From: Sphingomonas anseongensis
GTDB lineage: Bacteria; Pseudomonadota; Alphaproteobacteria; Sphingomonadales; Sphingomonadaceae
Length of the DNA stretch: 64,000 nucleotides
Direction: 5' to 3'
Assembly: GCF_023516495.1 (NCBI RefSeq)
Contig: NZ_JAMGBC010000001.1
Span: forward strand, 1,116,001 to 1,180,000
Position numbers and translations under genes: made by a program. Of the stretch, positions 6,765 to 16,560 are shown one piece after another (position 1 is the stretch's first letter; each line of letters starts with the position of its first letter). A model generated the notes under the pieces. The model was not told the DNA's origin. It saw nothing but the letters and a program-made list of their open reading frames with translations, and ran no database searches.

Positions 6765-8345
6765 CTACTTCGCCTGGGACACGGCCCGATTGATGAAATC
6801 CTGGACGTCCAGGCGCATCCGGTGGAGCGCCTCCGGGTTCAGGTAGACCATGTGTCCCGAGGGATAATAGCGGAACTCCAGGTTCTGTTGCTGGGCCGGC
6901 TCGAGCATCATGTGGTTGAGGTCATATTCCGTGCCGAAGAACGGCGTCGCCATGTCGTAATAGCCGTTGAGCGACAGCACCTTGAGATAGGGGTTGGTGC
7001 GCATCGCCGAAGCCAGGTCGATCGCCGTATTGGGATTGTTCAGCGCGAAGCGGACGCCCGGCGCCTCATGCTTCCAATCCCACTTGTAGCCTTCCTCCTC
7101 GCTGGCGCTGAGGCGGTACTGCATGTCGGTCTGGTAGCCCAGGCTGGCCAGATAATCGTGATGGACGCCAATGAAGCCGCCGCTGATTGCGACGTCGGAA
7201 GCGTCGAATTCCGGGCTGTCGCCAGACGCGTCGGCATCGACCCCCATGTATCGCGAATCAAACCGCCCCACCGTCTGGCGCTGGTCGCGAAGCAGCTCCT
7301 TGCGGAATTGCGACAGCCCGACGCGCAGGTCAGCATTTTCGATGAACCTGGGCGAGAGGCCCGTGAGCTGGCTCATCTGCTGGGCTATGCTGGCGCGCTC
7401 TTCGGGGCTGATCGTCTGCCCCTTCTCCAGAGCCGTCGCATAGGCGCCCTGGGCGAATGCCCGGCCCTGGGCGACCGCTTCCTCCAGCGTCGTGGGAGGA
7501 TTGGCCATCTTGTGGTGGTACCAGGCGGTCGCCGCATAGCTTGGGATATAGTTGATGAAGTCGCGGTCCAGGCCCGGCTGCCGGCGGCCGTAGTTCATGA
7601 TCGACGACAACAAGACGACGCCATTGAGCGCCATTCCCCGATCCTGGAGCTGGTAAGCGAGCGCTCCGGACCGGGTGGTGCCGTAGCTTTCGCCGAACAG
7701 GAACTTGGGGCTGCTCCATCGATCGAACTTCGTCACGTAGCGGATGATCGCCCGGGCGAATGCGTCGGCGTCTTTATCGACCCCGTAGAAGTCGGCCGGC
7801 TTGGCGTCCCCGAGCATCCGCGAATAACCGGTTCCCGGAGCGTCGATGAACACCATGTCGGTGCTTCCTAGCAAGGTGTCCGGATTGGGCCCGTAGTTGA
7901 ACGGCGCCGGCCGGATGTAGCTGGCGTTCTCGGTCTGGATGCGGGTCGGGCCGAACGATCCCATTCTAAGCCACAGGGAAGCGGAGCCCGGACCGCCGTT
8001 GTAGAAGAAGGTCACCGGCCGGCGGGCGCCCGGCACTCCGTCGAGCGTGTCCGCTGTGTAAAAAATGCTCGCCGTCGGCTTGCCGGCCGCGTCGCGGATG
8101 GTCAGCGTTCCCGCTGTTGCGGTATATTTCAGGCTGCGCCCGTCAACGGTGACACTGCCGCGCTTTGAGACCGTTCGTTCCTCAACAGGCGCGACGGCCC
8201 AGGCAGCCTTTGCGGCGTCTGCCATCGCCTGCTTGTGCAGCTCTTCAACGCTATTGGCCTTTGCTTGAGCAGGCTCCGGATCGGCGGCCGCTAGCGGAGT
8301 CCCGAGCATGAGGGCGAATGCGGCCAAAGCATGAAGCAAGCGCAT
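6765..8345 (-). CDS. Exported serine carboxypeptidase-like peptidase (family S10)
   Basis: 526 residues from ATG 8345 (GGAGA nine bases upstream). A signal peptide covers about 1-21 (MRLLHALAAFALMLGTPLAA). S10 enzymes are alpha/beta hydrolases that remove C-terminal residues. Catalytic elements: nucleophile Ser near 220 in LFGESYGTTRSG, Asp in SLNGYYDMATPF and His in YPSGHMVYL. The oxyanion/substrate element FYNGGPGSASLWLRMGSFGP lies at about 120-139. All three catalytic residues are intact. It probably acts in the periplasm; substrates are unknown. It interrupts the usual nagZ-scpA order, with 116 bp to nagZ and 88 bp to scpA, so it is probably its own transcription unit inserted in a conserved operon. 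Confidence 0.85.
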   Translation of the reverse strand: MRLLHALAAFALMLGTPLAAADPEPAQAKANSVEELHKQAMADAAKAAWAVAPVEERTVSKRGSVTVDGRSLKYTATAGTLTIRDAAGKPTASIFYTADTLDGVPGARRPVTFFYNGGPGSASLWLRMGSFGPTRIQTENASYIRPAPFNYGPNPDTLLGSTDMVFIDAPGTGYSRMLGDAKPADFYGVDKDADAFARAIIRYVTKFDRWSSPKFLFGESYGTTRSGALAYQLQDRGMALNGVVLLSSIMNYGRRQPGLDRDFINYIPSYAATAWYHHKMANPPTTLEEAVAQGRAFAQGAYATALEKGQTISPEERASIAQQMSQLTGLSPRFIENADLRVGLSQFRKELLRDQRQTVGRFDSRYMGVDADASGDSPEFDASDVAISGGFIGVHHDYLASLGYQTDMQYRLSASEEEGYKWDWKHEAPGVRFALNNPNTAIDLASAMRTNPYLKVLSLNGYYDMATPFFGTEYDLNHMMLEPAQQQNLEFRYYPSGHMVYLNPEALHRMRLDVQDFINRAVSQAK

Positions 8346-8461
8346 CAAGACAGGTCTCCGGTGCGAGTTCAGGAAGACTCCCATCTTGGCCAAACTTAGT
8401 TGCGCACCGCAACCCTCTTCATCGACGAACCGCCGGTCTCGCTCTGCGAGCGCGCCGGTGC

Positions 8462-9469
8462 TCAGACCAGCGCGAGAAGCTCGTCGCGCTTGGCGATCAG
8501 TTCCTCGAAGCCGGGACCGTCCGCGGGGTCGGAGGCGATCACCATGGCCTGCCGGAGCCGCTCTTCGCCTTCGCTGGTCATCCGCGGGGCGGCCGCGGCG
8601 ACCGCGACCATCTCGTCCATCTTGCCCGAGCAATGAAGGGCGGCGTCGCAACCGGCGGCGATGACCCCCGCGGCTCGCGCTCCAAAATCGCCCTGGAGCG
8701 CCTCCATCCCGATGTCATCGCTCATCAGCCAGCCGTCGAAACCGATGCGGCCGCGAACGATGTCGCGGATCACTACGGGCGACAGGCTCGCCGGACGTTC
8801 TTCGTCCCAGGCGGTGTAGACCACGTGCGCCATCATCCCCATCGGCGCCCAGTTGAGCTTCGCGAACGGCTCCAGGTCCACCGCGAGCTCATCCTCACCG
8901 GCCTCGACGATCGGAAGTTCCTTATGGCTGTCGCACAACGCACGGCCGTGACCCGGAATATGCTTCACGACCCCGACGACTCCCGCCGACGCGAACCCGT
9001 CGAGCACCGCCCGGCCCAGCGCAGACACCTGCATCGGTTCGGCGCCCAGAGCGCGGTCGCCGATGATATCGTCGGCACCCTCCTGGCGGACGTCGAGCAA
9101 CGGCAGGCAGTCGACGTTTACGCCGCAATCCCTGAGCATCAGCGCCAAAGCGCGCGCGTTCGCCATCGTCGCCTCGATCGCCGACGTGGGCGCCTTGGAA
9201 TAAAGGTCGGCGAACGCCCATGACGGCGGGAATCTGGGCCATTCGGGCGGCTGCATTCGCGCGACCCGGCCGCCCTCCTGGTCGATGAGGATGGGGAGGT
9301 CCGCACGGCCGGCCAGGCCGCGAAGTTCTTCGGTCAGCGCCCTTAGTTGCTGAGGGTCTATGCAATTGCGCTTGAACAGGATGTACGCCGCCGGTTCGGC
9401 GTCCCTAAAGAAATCACGCTCGTCGTCGGTGAGAACGTCGCCTGCGAGGCCGTAAATCGCGGCCTGCAT
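8462..9469 (-). CDS. nagZ: Beta-N-acetylhexosaminidase NagZ
   Basis: 335 residues, glycoside hydrolase family 3 of the NagZ type. In the cytoplasm it removes GlcNAc from GlcNAc-anhydromuramyl peptides during cell wall recycling. The signature VKHIPGHG is followed by CDSHKELP, which supplies the His of the Asp-His dyad. The nucleophile Asp lies in GWLMSDDIGMEALQG, and the N-terminal LIDQEGGRVARMQPP is typical. Start at ATG 9469, overlapping the stop of the SPOR gene by one base. Length matches the single-domain NagZ class. Confidence 0.93.
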   Translation of the reverse strand: MQAAIYGLAGDVLTDDERDFFRDAEPAAYILFKRNCIDPQQLRALTEELRGLAGRADLPILIDQEGGRVARMQPPEWPRFPPSWAFADLYSKAPTSAIEATMANARALALMLRDCGVNVDCLPLLDVRQEGADDIIGDRALGAEPMQVSALGRAVLDGFASAGVVGVVKHIPGHGRALCDSHKELPIVEAGEDELAVDLEPFAKLNWAPMGMMAHVVYTAWDEERPASLSPVVIRDIVRGRIGFDGWLMSDDIGMEALQGDFGARAAGVIAAGCDAALHCSGKMDEMVAVAAAAPRMTSEGEERLRQAMVIASDPADGPGFEELIAKRDELLALV

Positions 9470-10155
9470 CAGCGGGCGATGAAGCAGCTCTCGCCGCCCG
9501 CCTGGATTGCCTGGCACGCCTGGCGAGCAGCGTCGGGGGACGATGCCGCGGCGCGAAGGCGGTAGCCGCTGCTGCCGCCCGCGGAATAAGGCACGACCAT
9601 CTTCGTGAGCCCGGACAGCGACGGAAAGCGGGTCTTCAGCACAGTCCACGCGCGCTCCGCCTGCGCGGTGTTTTTGAATGCGCCGAGCTGGATCACGCTG
9701 CCGGCGGCACCCGAGGACTTCGGCTGCTGCGGCGGGGCCGGTTTTTCCACCGGAGGCGCAGGGGTTTGGCTCGCAGGCTGTTCCGTCGGGGCGGTTGTCG
9801 CAGGAACGTCCTCGCGTCCGTCGCCGAGGTTGAGCCGCGAATCCACGTCCTGACCGGCGCTGGTTTCGAAGGTGGTCTGGCTTTCGCCGGCGATGTCGAG
9901 GCCGCCCGGGTCCTCCGGCTTGACCTTGTAGGGCGTCGTCGGCGCCCTGATCAGCTCCGGCTCGCCGGCGCCTGCCTCACCGTCCCGGCTTCCGAGCCAG
10001 AAGAAGGCGGCGGCGATCGCGGCAGCGAGCAAAAGCACGACGAGAACTCCGACGAGCATCGCGCGTGCGGAAATTCCGCTCGGCGCATCCTCGTCCTCGA
10101 CCTCCTGAAGCCAGGGCAGAGAGTCTTCGTCATAGCCGCTGCGGCTGTCCGTCAT
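9469..10155 (-). CDS. SPOR-domain membrane protein
   Basis: 228 residues from ATG 10155, one base after the argS stop. One transmembrane helix at about 33-58 (MLVGVLVVLLLAAAIAAAFF), a Pro/Glu/Thr-rich periplasmic linker (about 65-150), then a C-terminal SPOR domain (about 152-228: SVIQLGAFKNTAQAERAW... GYRLRAAASSPDAARQACQ). SPOR domains bind denuded glycan strands at division septa. The gene sits between argS and nagZ, the standard place for this family in alphaproteobacteria. It is probably a septal peptidoglycan-binding protein; a specific role is unknown. Confidence 0.88.
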   Translation of the reverse strand: MTDSRSGYDEDSLPWLQEVEDEDAPSGISARAMLVGVLVVLLLAAAIAAAFFWLGSRDGEAGAGEPELIRAPTTPYKVKPEDPGGLDIAGESQTTFETSAGQDVDSRLNLGDGREDVPATTAPTEQPASQTPAPPVEKPAPPQQPKSSGAAGSVIQLGAFKNTAQAERAWTVLKTRFPSLSGLTKMVVPYSAGGSSGYRLRAAASSPDAARQACQAIQAGGESCFIAR

Positions 10156-10156
10156 C

Positions 10157-11890
10157 TCAGCGCATCTCCTCGGCGGCTTCGACACCCATCAAATCGAGGC
10201 CGCTGCGGATGATTTGCCCGATGCCGAGCGCCAGTTCCAGACGCGCCCGAGAAAGCTGTGGGTCGTTCTCGATAAGGAATCGCCGGCCGGGATCGTCGTT
10301 GCCCCGGTTCCACAGCGCGTGGAATGCCGCCGCAAGGTCGTACAGATAGAAAGCGATCCGGTGCGGCTCATGCGCCATCGCCGCGCTTTCGACGGTGCGC
10401 GGGAATTGCGCCGAGAGCTTCACCAGCGCCAGCTCCTCGTCGTCGAGAAGCGAGAGGTCCGCCGCCGCATCGAGCTCCACGCCGGCGTCCGCGGCCTTGC
10501 GCTTCAGCGAGCTGATGCGCGCATGCGCGTACTGGACGTAGAAGACGGGATTGTCCTTCGACGCCTCGACAACCTTGGCGAAGTCGAAGTCGAGCGGTGC
10601 GTCGGCGCGGCGGGTCAGCATCATGAACCGAACCACGTCCCTGCCCACCTCGCGAACGACGTCCGCGAGAGTAACGAACGTGCCGCCGCGCTTCGACATC
10701 TTGACCGGCTCGCCGGCGCGGAACAGCCGGACCATCTGAACCAGCTTCACGTCGAGGTCGACGCGGCCATCAGTCAGCGCCCGGACCGCAGACTGGACGC
10801 GCTTCACCGTCCCGGCATGGTCGGCGCCCCAGATGTTGACTAGGTGGTCGGCGCTCTGTGCCTTGCGAAGGTGATAGGCCGCGTCGGAGCCGAAATAGGT
10901 CCAGCTTCCGTCCGACTTCTTCATCGGCCGGTCCTGGTCGTCGCCGAACTCGCTCGATTTGAAGAGCGTAAGCTCGACCGGCTCCCACTCGTCATGCTCG
11001 TCGAGGCTCTTCGGCCGCTCGAGCGCGCCTTCGTATACGAGGCCCTTCGACCGCAGGGTGTCCAACGCGGCGTCGACGGCCCCTTCCTTCTGGAGCTCGG
11101 CCTCCGAAGCGAACTTGTCGAAGTGAATGCCGAGCAGGCCCAAATCGTGGCGGATCAGGTCGAGCATCGCCGCGACCGCGCGTTTGCGGAACAGCTCGAG
11201 CCACTCGGCCTCCGGCGCGTCGGCATATTGGCCGGCAAACTCGGCCGCCAGCAGCTCCCCGATCGGCTTCAGATAGTCGCCCGGGTACATGCCCTCGGGG
11301 ATGTCGCCGATGTCCTCACCGAGCGCCTCGCGGTAGCGCAGGTGCACCGACCGGGCGAGCGTATCGACCTGACCGCCCGCGTCGTTGACGTAATATTCCT
11401 TGGTGACCCGGAAACCCGCCGCCTCGAGCACGCGCGCGAGCGCGTCGCCGACCACTGCGCCGCGGCAATGGCCCATGTGCAGCGGCCCGGTCGGGTTGGC
11501 GGAGACGTATTCGACATTCACTCGCTCGTTCGCGCCGATCGTCGAGCGGCCGTAATTTTCCCCATCGCGCAGGATCGTCTTGAGCTCGTCGCGCCAGGCG
11601 TCGGCGGAGAGCCTGAGATTGATAAAGCCGGGGCCGGCCACATCGACCGAGATCACCGCCGGGATCGCCTCCAGCTTCGGAGCGATCGCTTCGGCAAGCG
11701 CACGAGGGTTGGTCCGCGCCTGCTTGGCGAGCACCATCGCCGCGTTCGTCGCCAAGTCGCCGTGACTTGGGTCGCGCGGAGGCTCGACCGCCACCGCCTT
11801 CCGGTCGGCGTCGGCCGGAATGAGGCCTTCGGACTGAAGCTCGTCGAGCGCTTCGTCGAGAAGCGCCGAATATTGCGCGTAGAGGCTCAA
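10157..11890 (-). CDS. argS: Arginyl-tRNA synthetase
   Basis: 577 residues, class I synthetase that charges tRNA-Arg. The HIGH motif appears as [12 protein letters not shown] (about 131-142) and the KMSKS loop as [11 protein letters not shown] (about 395-405). The N-terminal additional domain that binds the tRNA D-loop ([18 protein letters not shown]) and the C-terminal DALR anticodon-binding domain (ending [20 protein letters not shown]) are complete. The start is TTG 11890 preceded by AGGTGAG; no ATG lies near. It heads the argS-SPOR-nagZ unit. Confidence 0.95.
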   Translation of the reverse strand: MSLYAQYSALLDEALDELQSEGLIPADADRKAVAVEPPRDPSHGDLATNAAMVLAKQARTNPRALAEAIAPKLEAIPAVISVDVAGPGFINLRLSADAWRDELKTILRDGENYGRSTIGANERVNVEYVSANPTGPLHMGHCRGAVVGDALARVLEAAGFRVTKEYYVNDAGGQVDTLARSVHLRYREALGEDIGDIPEGMYPGDYLKPIGELLAAEFAGQYADAPEAEWLELFRKRAVAAMLDLIRHDLGLLGIHFDKFASEAELQKEGAVDAALDTLRSKGLVYEGALERPKSLDEHDEWEPVELTLFKSSEFGDDQDRPMKKSDGSWTYFGSDAAYHLRKAQSADHLVNIWGADHAGTVKRVQSAVRALTDGRVDLDVKLVQMVRLFRAGEPVKMSKRGGTFVTLADVVREVGRDVVRFMMLTRRADAPLDFDFAKVVEASKDNPVFYVQYAHARISSLKRKAADAGVELDAAADLSLLDDEELALVKLSAQFPRTVESAAMAHEPHRIAFYLYDLAAAFHALWNRGNDDPGRRFLIENDPQLSRARLELALGIGQIIRSGLDLMGVEAAEEMR

Positions 11891-11963
11891 TTGCTCACCT
11901 GTGGTCGGGAGCGAGCGCGTCTAGCGCAGCGTCACCGGCTCGTCACTACGATGTGATTCGGCC

Positions 11964-12275
11964 TTAGCCGACCTTCAGGCCGGCCGAAGCAAAGCAGGCC
12001 TCCATTGCGCGCTGGCCGGCGGGTGTCAGCTTCACGCTGACGGCTCTCTTGTCCCTCTTGTTCGACGAGAGCGTCACGAACCCATGCCTGTGCAGCTCGC
12101 GAAGCCAGCGAACGGTCGTGGTGCGGGGGATTTCGGCACGGATTGCGAGATCCCCAACGCACAGGTCGCCTTCGGCTGGAGGCAGCCCGAACAGCACGAG
12201 CAGCAGGTCCCATGCCGGACCGGTTGCATCGACGGGCATCAAGTGTTTGCGCCGCTCCTGGCGCAGGCGCAGCAA
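11964..12275 (-). CDS. Small winged-helix (MarR-like) DNA-binding protein
   Basis: About 103 residues. A winged helix-turn-helix is clear: VGDLAIRAEIPRTTTVRWLR is the helix-turn-helix, GFVTLSSNKRDKRAVSVKLT the wing. PAWDLLLVLFG before it is typical of a small sphingomonad family of MarR-like proteins. The start is uncertain: TTG 12275 lacks a good ribosome binding site, and the same frame stays open upstream with a plausible sequence (DWSADEPRHLARR) until a TGA, but without an ATG or GTG. It lies alone between dgt and argS. Target genes unknown. Confidence 0.65.
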   Translation of the reverse strand: MLRLRQERRKHLMPVDATGPAWDLLLVLFGLPPAEGDLCVGDLAIRAEIPRTTTVRWLRELHRHGFVTLSSNKRDKRAVSVKLTPAGQRAMEACFASAGLKVG

Positions 12276-12432
12276 ACGCCGCGCCAGGTGGCGCGGCTCG
12301 TCAGCCGACCAATCGTGATGCGCGATATCGACAGTAGGTCTCCCGAATCTTCATGCTTAACTTTAGCTAGTATCCCGTTGAATAAATGTTTCGCAAGACA
12401 GCGAAATTCAAGTGCTTGATTCCTGACCCAAG

Positions 12433-13593
12433 TTAGAAACGGTCCGGCAGCTCCACCGGGCCGATCAGCTGCGCATGTTGGGCGATCGCGAATCGGTCCG
12501 TCATCCCGGCGATAAAGTCGGCGATCCGCCGTACCTGCTGCGTTTCGCCATTCTCCGTTCGCCACTCGGACGGAAGCAGGGAGAGATCGGAGCGATAGGC
12601 CCGAGCCAGGCCGGCGACGACTCGCTGCGCCTCCACGCGTACCGACACCAGTTCCGGCGCATTGTAGAGATTGTCATAGAGGAAGCGCTTGAGCCCCTTT
12701 TCCTCATCCCTCAGCTCCGCTGAAAATCCGGCGAGTTGCCGTTCCGCTGCCCTAACCTCGTCGATGGAGCGGACGCCGCTTTCGGCGACCCTGCGTTCGG
12801 TCTCCGCGATTACGTCGCTCACCATGGTTCCGATCATGTCGCGGACCAGCGCGCGCTGCATCTTCTCGCGCGGAAGCTCCCCCACCCGAGCTACGATCGC
12901 CTTCCAGTGCCGCCCGACCAACGCGACTTCCAGCAGCGCATGGAGATCGATGAGCCCCGCGCGCAGGCCGTCGTCGATATCGTGATTGTCGTACGCAATG
13001 TCGTCGGCGATCGCAGCGACCTGCGCTTCGAGCGAGGGCCAGCTGTCCAGCTCCAGGTCGAACTCGGCGTTGGCCTCCTCAAGCGCCCAGCGAGGGTCTG
13101 TCACCGGACCGTTGTGCTTTGCGAGACCTTCCAGCGCTTCCCAGCTCAGGTTGAGCCCGTCAAAGCCGACATAGGGGGTCTCCAGCCGGGTCACGATGCG
13201 GACCGTGTGCCCGTTGTGGTCGAAGCCGCCGGCGTCCGCCGTGGCCTCCTCCAGCGCATCTTCCCCCGCGTGGCCGAACGGCGGGTGCCCGAGGTCGTGC
13301 GCGAGGCACAGCATCTCGGTCAGGTCCTCGTTCAGGCCAAGCGCTCGGGCGATGGTGCGCCCGATCTGCGCCACCTCCAGGCTGTGGGTCAGCCGCACCC
13401 GGTAATGGTCGCCGTCCGGAGCGACGAACACCTGCGTCTTGTGACGGAGGCGCCGAAAAGCGACGGAATGGATGATTCGGTCGCGGTCGCGCTGGAAGAT
13501 GTCGCGCGGACCTCGCGGGCCGTCGTCGCTTTCGGGATGAAGCCGGCCGCGCGACAGGCGTGGCTGGGCGGCGAGGCTGGAGAGCACCGGCAT
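12433..13593 (-). CDS. dgt: Deoxyguanosinetriphosphate triphosphohydrolase-like protein
   Basis: 386 residues, HD-domain dNTPase that splits dNTPs to deoxynucleosides and triphosphate. Metal ligands are visible: THSLEVAQIGRTIAR, then the HD motif CLAHDLGHPPFGHAGE (about 97-112) and the later Asp in AIADDIAYDNHDIDDG. The N-terminal RDIFQRDRDRIIHSVAFRRL is the family signature for the alphaproteobacterial type 2 subgroup. It starts 10 bases after the TPR/SPOR gene stop and is probably co-transcribed with it. It has no sign of damage. Confidence 0.93.
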   Translation of the reverse strand: MPVLSSLAAQPRLSRGRLHPESDDGPRGPRDIFQRDRDRIIHSVAFRRLRHKTQVFVAPDGDHYRVRLTHSLEVAQIGRTIARALGLNEDLTEMLCLAHDLGHPPFGHAGEDALEEATADAGGFDHNGHTVRIVTRLETPYVGFDGLNLSWEALEGLAKHNGPVTDPRWALEEANAEFDLELDSWPSLEAQVAAIADDIAYDNHDIDDGLRAGLIDLHALLEVALVGRHWKAIVARVGELPREKMQRALVRDMIGTMVSDVIAETERRVAESGVRSIDEVRAAERQLAGFSAELRDEEKGLKRFLYDNLYNAPELVSVRVEAQRVVAGLARAYRSDLSLLPSEWRTENGETQQVRRIADFIAGMTDRFAIAQHAQLIGPVELPDRF

Positions 13594-13603
13594 GCGGTGC
13601 GCT

Positions 13604-14884
13604 CTATTGGGTCGACAGCTTCCTGACCACCTGCCCGGGCTGGCTCGTCCAGCTGAACGCCTTGATGCTCACCGTTGCCAGCGCATCGGCAAACTCTCGC
13701 GCGTCGTCGGCGGTGTGGAACGGACCTATCAGGAGCCGCGCCCGCGGCCCTTCGGCGACCCATCCGCCAAGGCCGGCGAACAGCGAAGGGTCGCGCGACC
13801 GGATGCGCTTGAATTCATGCGGCAGGTCCGCCGAGCTGGTGCCGGAGGCGAGCTGGAGCCAGATTTTCCTGCCGCCCGGATCGGAAGCGACGCGCGCCGT
13901 CTGGATCAGCTCGTTATTGGGCGTCGCGGCGCTGATGATCTTGCTCCGCGATACCGACGCGACCTGAACCCGCGGCGGGGCCTGGTTGTAAGCGACTGCC
14001 GGTGCAGGCGTTGGCGAATAAGCGTAGGAAACCGGCGCCTTCTGCGGCTGCGGCTGCGAATCCGACTGGTTCAGCAATTGCTCGATCGAGGCGAGACGAT
14101 CGCCGGCGGGCGTGCTGTTGGAAGCGAGGGCAACGCCGGACTCTGGGAAAATTCCCAGGTGGACGGCAGCCGCCTTTTGCACCGGAGTGAGCATCGGAAG
14201 GCGCCGGAAGAATGGATCCATGCGTGCCGACGCGCCGGGCATCGTGAAATCGAGCGCGGCCTTGGCTCCGGCCAGGTCTCCATCGACGGCAAGGACGAGC
14301 GCCCTTACGCGCTGTGCAGCGACGTCGCGGCGCTGGAGGAGCGGCTGGAGCGCTTCCAGCGCGAGAGCCTTTTTGCCGCTGATCGCGAGGCTGAGCGCCA
14401 GGCGGCGGCGCGCCTCGTCCCGGTCGGCGCCCATAAGCGCCGCACGATAATCAGTCTGTGCAGCCTCCTGGTTGCCGAGGAGGTCATAGGCGAGGCCGCG
14501 GTCGCAGCCCATGCTCGCGGCAGTCGCGCCGAGGCGCTGGGCCCTAGCGAAATAGGTGAGAGCGCCGGTGGGGTCGCCGGTGCCGACCAATGCGGCGCCC
14601 ATCCCTTCCTGCGAAAGCGCGCTGTTGGCGTTTACCTCTTCGGCGCGGCCGAAGAATCCAGCCGCGGCCTGCGTGTCGCCAAGCTTGAGCGCGGCCTTTC
14701 CGGCTGCAATCAGCGCGTTGAAATCCTTCGGGTTGGTCGCGAGCGTTCGAACGTTGCGCGCAAGCGCGTCGGCCGCGCTCTCAGAATAGACGGGAACGCC
14801 CTGCGACAGTGCCGCAGACGGAATCGCCGCCACGCCGAGCGAGAAGCTCGAGACAAAAAGCGTCGCAATGCGCACGCGCATCAT
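13604..14884 (-). CDS. Exported TPR and SPOR domain protein downstream of ftsZ
   Basis: About 426 residues from the double ATG at 14884 (a GTG at 14896 is an alternative). A signal peptide (about 1-28, ending SAALSQG) leads into helical repeats resembling tetratricopeptide repeats (about 40-220: PKDFNALIAAGKAALKLGDT, QRLGATAAS). A Pro/Gln-rich linker and a C-terminal SPOR domain (about 345-420: KIWLQLASGTSSADLPHEF... RLLIGPFHTADDAREFA) follow. It is probably periplasmic and drawn to septal glycan. A GC-rich hairpin separates it from ftsZ, and dgt follows after 10 bases. The exact division role is unknown. Confidence 0.83.
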   Translation of the reverse strand: MMRVRIATLFVSSFSLGVAAIPSAALSQGVPVYSESAADALARNVRTLATNPKDFNALIAAGKAALKLGDTQAAAGFFGRAEEVNANSALSQEGMGAALVGTGDPTGALTYFARAQRLGATAASMGCDRGLAYDLLGNQEAAQTDYRAALMGADRDEARRRLALSLAISGKKALALEALQPLLQRRDVAAQRVRALVLAVDGDLAGAKAALDFTMPGASARMDPFFRRLPMLTPVQKAAAVHLGIFPESGVALASNSTPAGDRLASIEQLLNQSDSQPQPQKAPVSYAYSPTPAPAVAYNQAPPRVQVASVSRSKIISAATPNNELIQTARVASDPGGRKIWLQLASGTSSADLPHEFKRIRSRDPSLFAGLGGWVAEGPRARLLIGPFHTADDAREFADALATVSIKAFSWTSQPGQVVRKLSTQ

Positions 14885-14982
14885 AGAAAACCCCACCGCA
14901 TTCGATCCCCGTGGGGCAGAGAATCTTGCCGGAACCTTTCTGGCTAGTCCTTTAACGACGAGCCGTGCCGACGAGGCGGTGA

Positions 14983-15005
14983 GCGGGGCGAATTAACCGC
15001 CCCGC
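14983..15005 (-). terminator. Hairpin after ftsZ, probable terminator or processing site
   Basis: A perfect 8-bp stem (GCGGGGCG/CGCCCCGC) with a 7-base loop, 7 bases downstream of the ftsZ stop codon. No T-tract follows, so termination may be partial or Rho-assisted, or the hairpin may stabilise the ftsZ mRNA end. Confidence 0.5.
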
Positions 15006-15011
15006 GGCCGA

Positions 15012-16421
15012 TTACTGGTTGTTCTGGCGGTTCAGGAAGCGCGGGATGTCAAGCGGTTCGCGGCTGAAGCTCGCGCTCGGCTCGTCGTCGTCGATCTGCG
15101 CCCTCGGGGCACCGCGGGCAATGCTCGACATACGTTCGAACAAAGTGCCGCCACCGGTTGCCGCCTTCGGCTGTTCCGCAACCTGCTCCTGAGGTTCGTC
15201 CGCAGCGGCGCTGTCATCCTCATCCGAGGGTGGCTCGATCGGAGGCGCGCCCACCGGAGTGGTGAGGATGTCGTCGCTGTCGAGCAGCAGCTCTTCGCCG
15301 CCGTCCTGCTCCGAAGTCACCTGCTCGGTCAGGTCCAGAGTCTCTTCCTCGTCCGAAGCTTCAGCTTCGGCGGAGTCCGTCACCGGCGCGACTGGAGCCG
15401 ACACTGTCCGTGACGGGAAGGTGAACACCTTGGCAGGCTGCGGCTGGACCATGTTGTCCGCTTCTATGCCGGTCGCGACGACGGAGACACGAACCTTGCC
15501 GTCGAGGTCGTTGTTGAACGCCGATCCCCAGATGATGTTCGCGTCCGGGTCGACCAGCTCCTTGATGTGGCTGGCGGCCTCGTCGACCTCCATCAGCCGC
15601 ATGTCCTCGCCGCCGGTGATCGAGATGATCACGCCCTTGGCGCCCTTCATGCTGACGCCGTCGAGAAGCGGGTTGGAGATCGCCTTTTCTGCGGCTTCGA
15701 TCGCGCGATTGTCGCCGGAAGCCTCGCCGGTGCCCATCATCGCCTTGCCCATCTCGCCCATCACGGAGCGAACGTCGGCGAAATCGAGGTTGATGAGGCC
15801 GGGCATGACCATCAGGTCGGTGATCCCGCGGACGCCCTGCTGAAGGACCTCGTCGGCCATCTCGAACGCTTCCTTGAAGGTCGTTTCGGAGTTGGCGAGA
15901 CGGAAGAGATTCTGGTTCGGGATGACGATCAAGGTATCGACGTGCTGTTGAAGCTCCTCGATGCCGCTGTCGGCTGAGCGGGAGCGGCGAGCGCCCTCGA
16001 ACGCGAAGGGCTTGGTGACCACGCCGACCGTCAGGATGCCCTTGTCGCGAGCAGCCTTGGCGATGACCGGAGCAGCGCCTGTGCCGGTGCCGCCGCCCAT
16101 TCCGGCGGCGAGGAAGCACATATGCGCGCCTTCCAGCGCCTTGTTGATCTCGTCGAGCGATTCCTCGGCGGCGGCGCGTCCGATTTCCGGCCGCGACCCG
16201 GCACCCAGGCCCTGGGTGATCTTGAGGCCCAGCTGTATCCGGCGATCTGCCGAGGAGGTGTTGAGCGCCTGGGCGTCCGTGTTGGCCACGACGAAGTCGA
16301 CCCCCTGGACGTCCGCCCTGATCATGTTGGCAACCGCGTTGCCGCCTGCACCGCCGACACCGATGACGCTAATCCGCGGCCGAAGCTCGTCGACTTCCGG
16401 CCGGATGAAATCAATGCTCAT
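15012..16421 (-). CDS. ftsZ: Cell division protein FtsZ
   Basis: 469 residues from ATG 16421 ([19 protein letters not shown]). Tubulin-like GTPase that forms the Z-ring. Nucleotide-binding elements: [13 protein letters not shown] near 22-34, the tubulin signature [10 protein letters not shown] (about 106-115) and the T7 loop region [12 protein letters not shown]. The GTPase core ends near 325. A long acidic, Glu/Asp/Ser-rich linker runs to about 440, and the C-terminal peptide DIPRFLNRQ, the contact for FtsA and others, closes the protein. A frame open further upstream is rejected because the family starts at MSIDF. FtsZ is unusually far from ftsA (4.4 kb), so it must have its own promoter in 16422-16560. 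Confidence 0.97.
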   Translation of the reverse strand: MSIDFIRPEVDELRPRISVIGVGGAGGNAVANMIRADVQGVDFVVANTDAQALNTSSADRRIQLGLKITQGLGAGSRPEIGRAAAEESLDEINKALEGAHMCFLAAGMGGGTGTGAAPVIAKAARDKGILTVGVVTKPFAFEGARRSRSADSGIEELQQHVDTLIVIPNQNLFRLANSETTFKEAFEMADEVLQQGVRGITDLMVMPGLINLDFADVRSVMGEMGKAMMGTGEASGDNRAIEAAEKAISNPLLDGVSMKGAKGVIISITGGEDMRLMEVDEAASHIKELVDPDANIIWGSAFNNDLDGKVRVSVVATGIEADNMVQPQPAKVFTFPSRTVSAPVAPVTDSAEAEASDEEETLDLTEQVTSEQDGGEELLLDSDDILTTPVGAPPIEPPSDEDDSAAADEPQEQVAEQPKAATGGGTLFERMSSIARGAPRAQIDDDEPSASFSREPLDIPRFLNRQNNQ

Positions 16422-16560
16422 GGGTCCCACCCCTAAATTCGCAGCAACGCTTTGTAGCGTCGGATGAATCTTTGAATCATCGCGAGTCGCAAGCCAAGCG
16501 AAAAAGTTAACCAACGCAAAAAAATGTGGGGGTGAGTCCCCGTCACCTCAGGGCGTCCGC

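Noticed and set aside
13604-14884. Considered as a pilus or sporulation protein because of the SPOR domain.
   Set aside because: SPOR domains in Gram-negatives bind septal glycan; the position behind ftsZ supports a division role.
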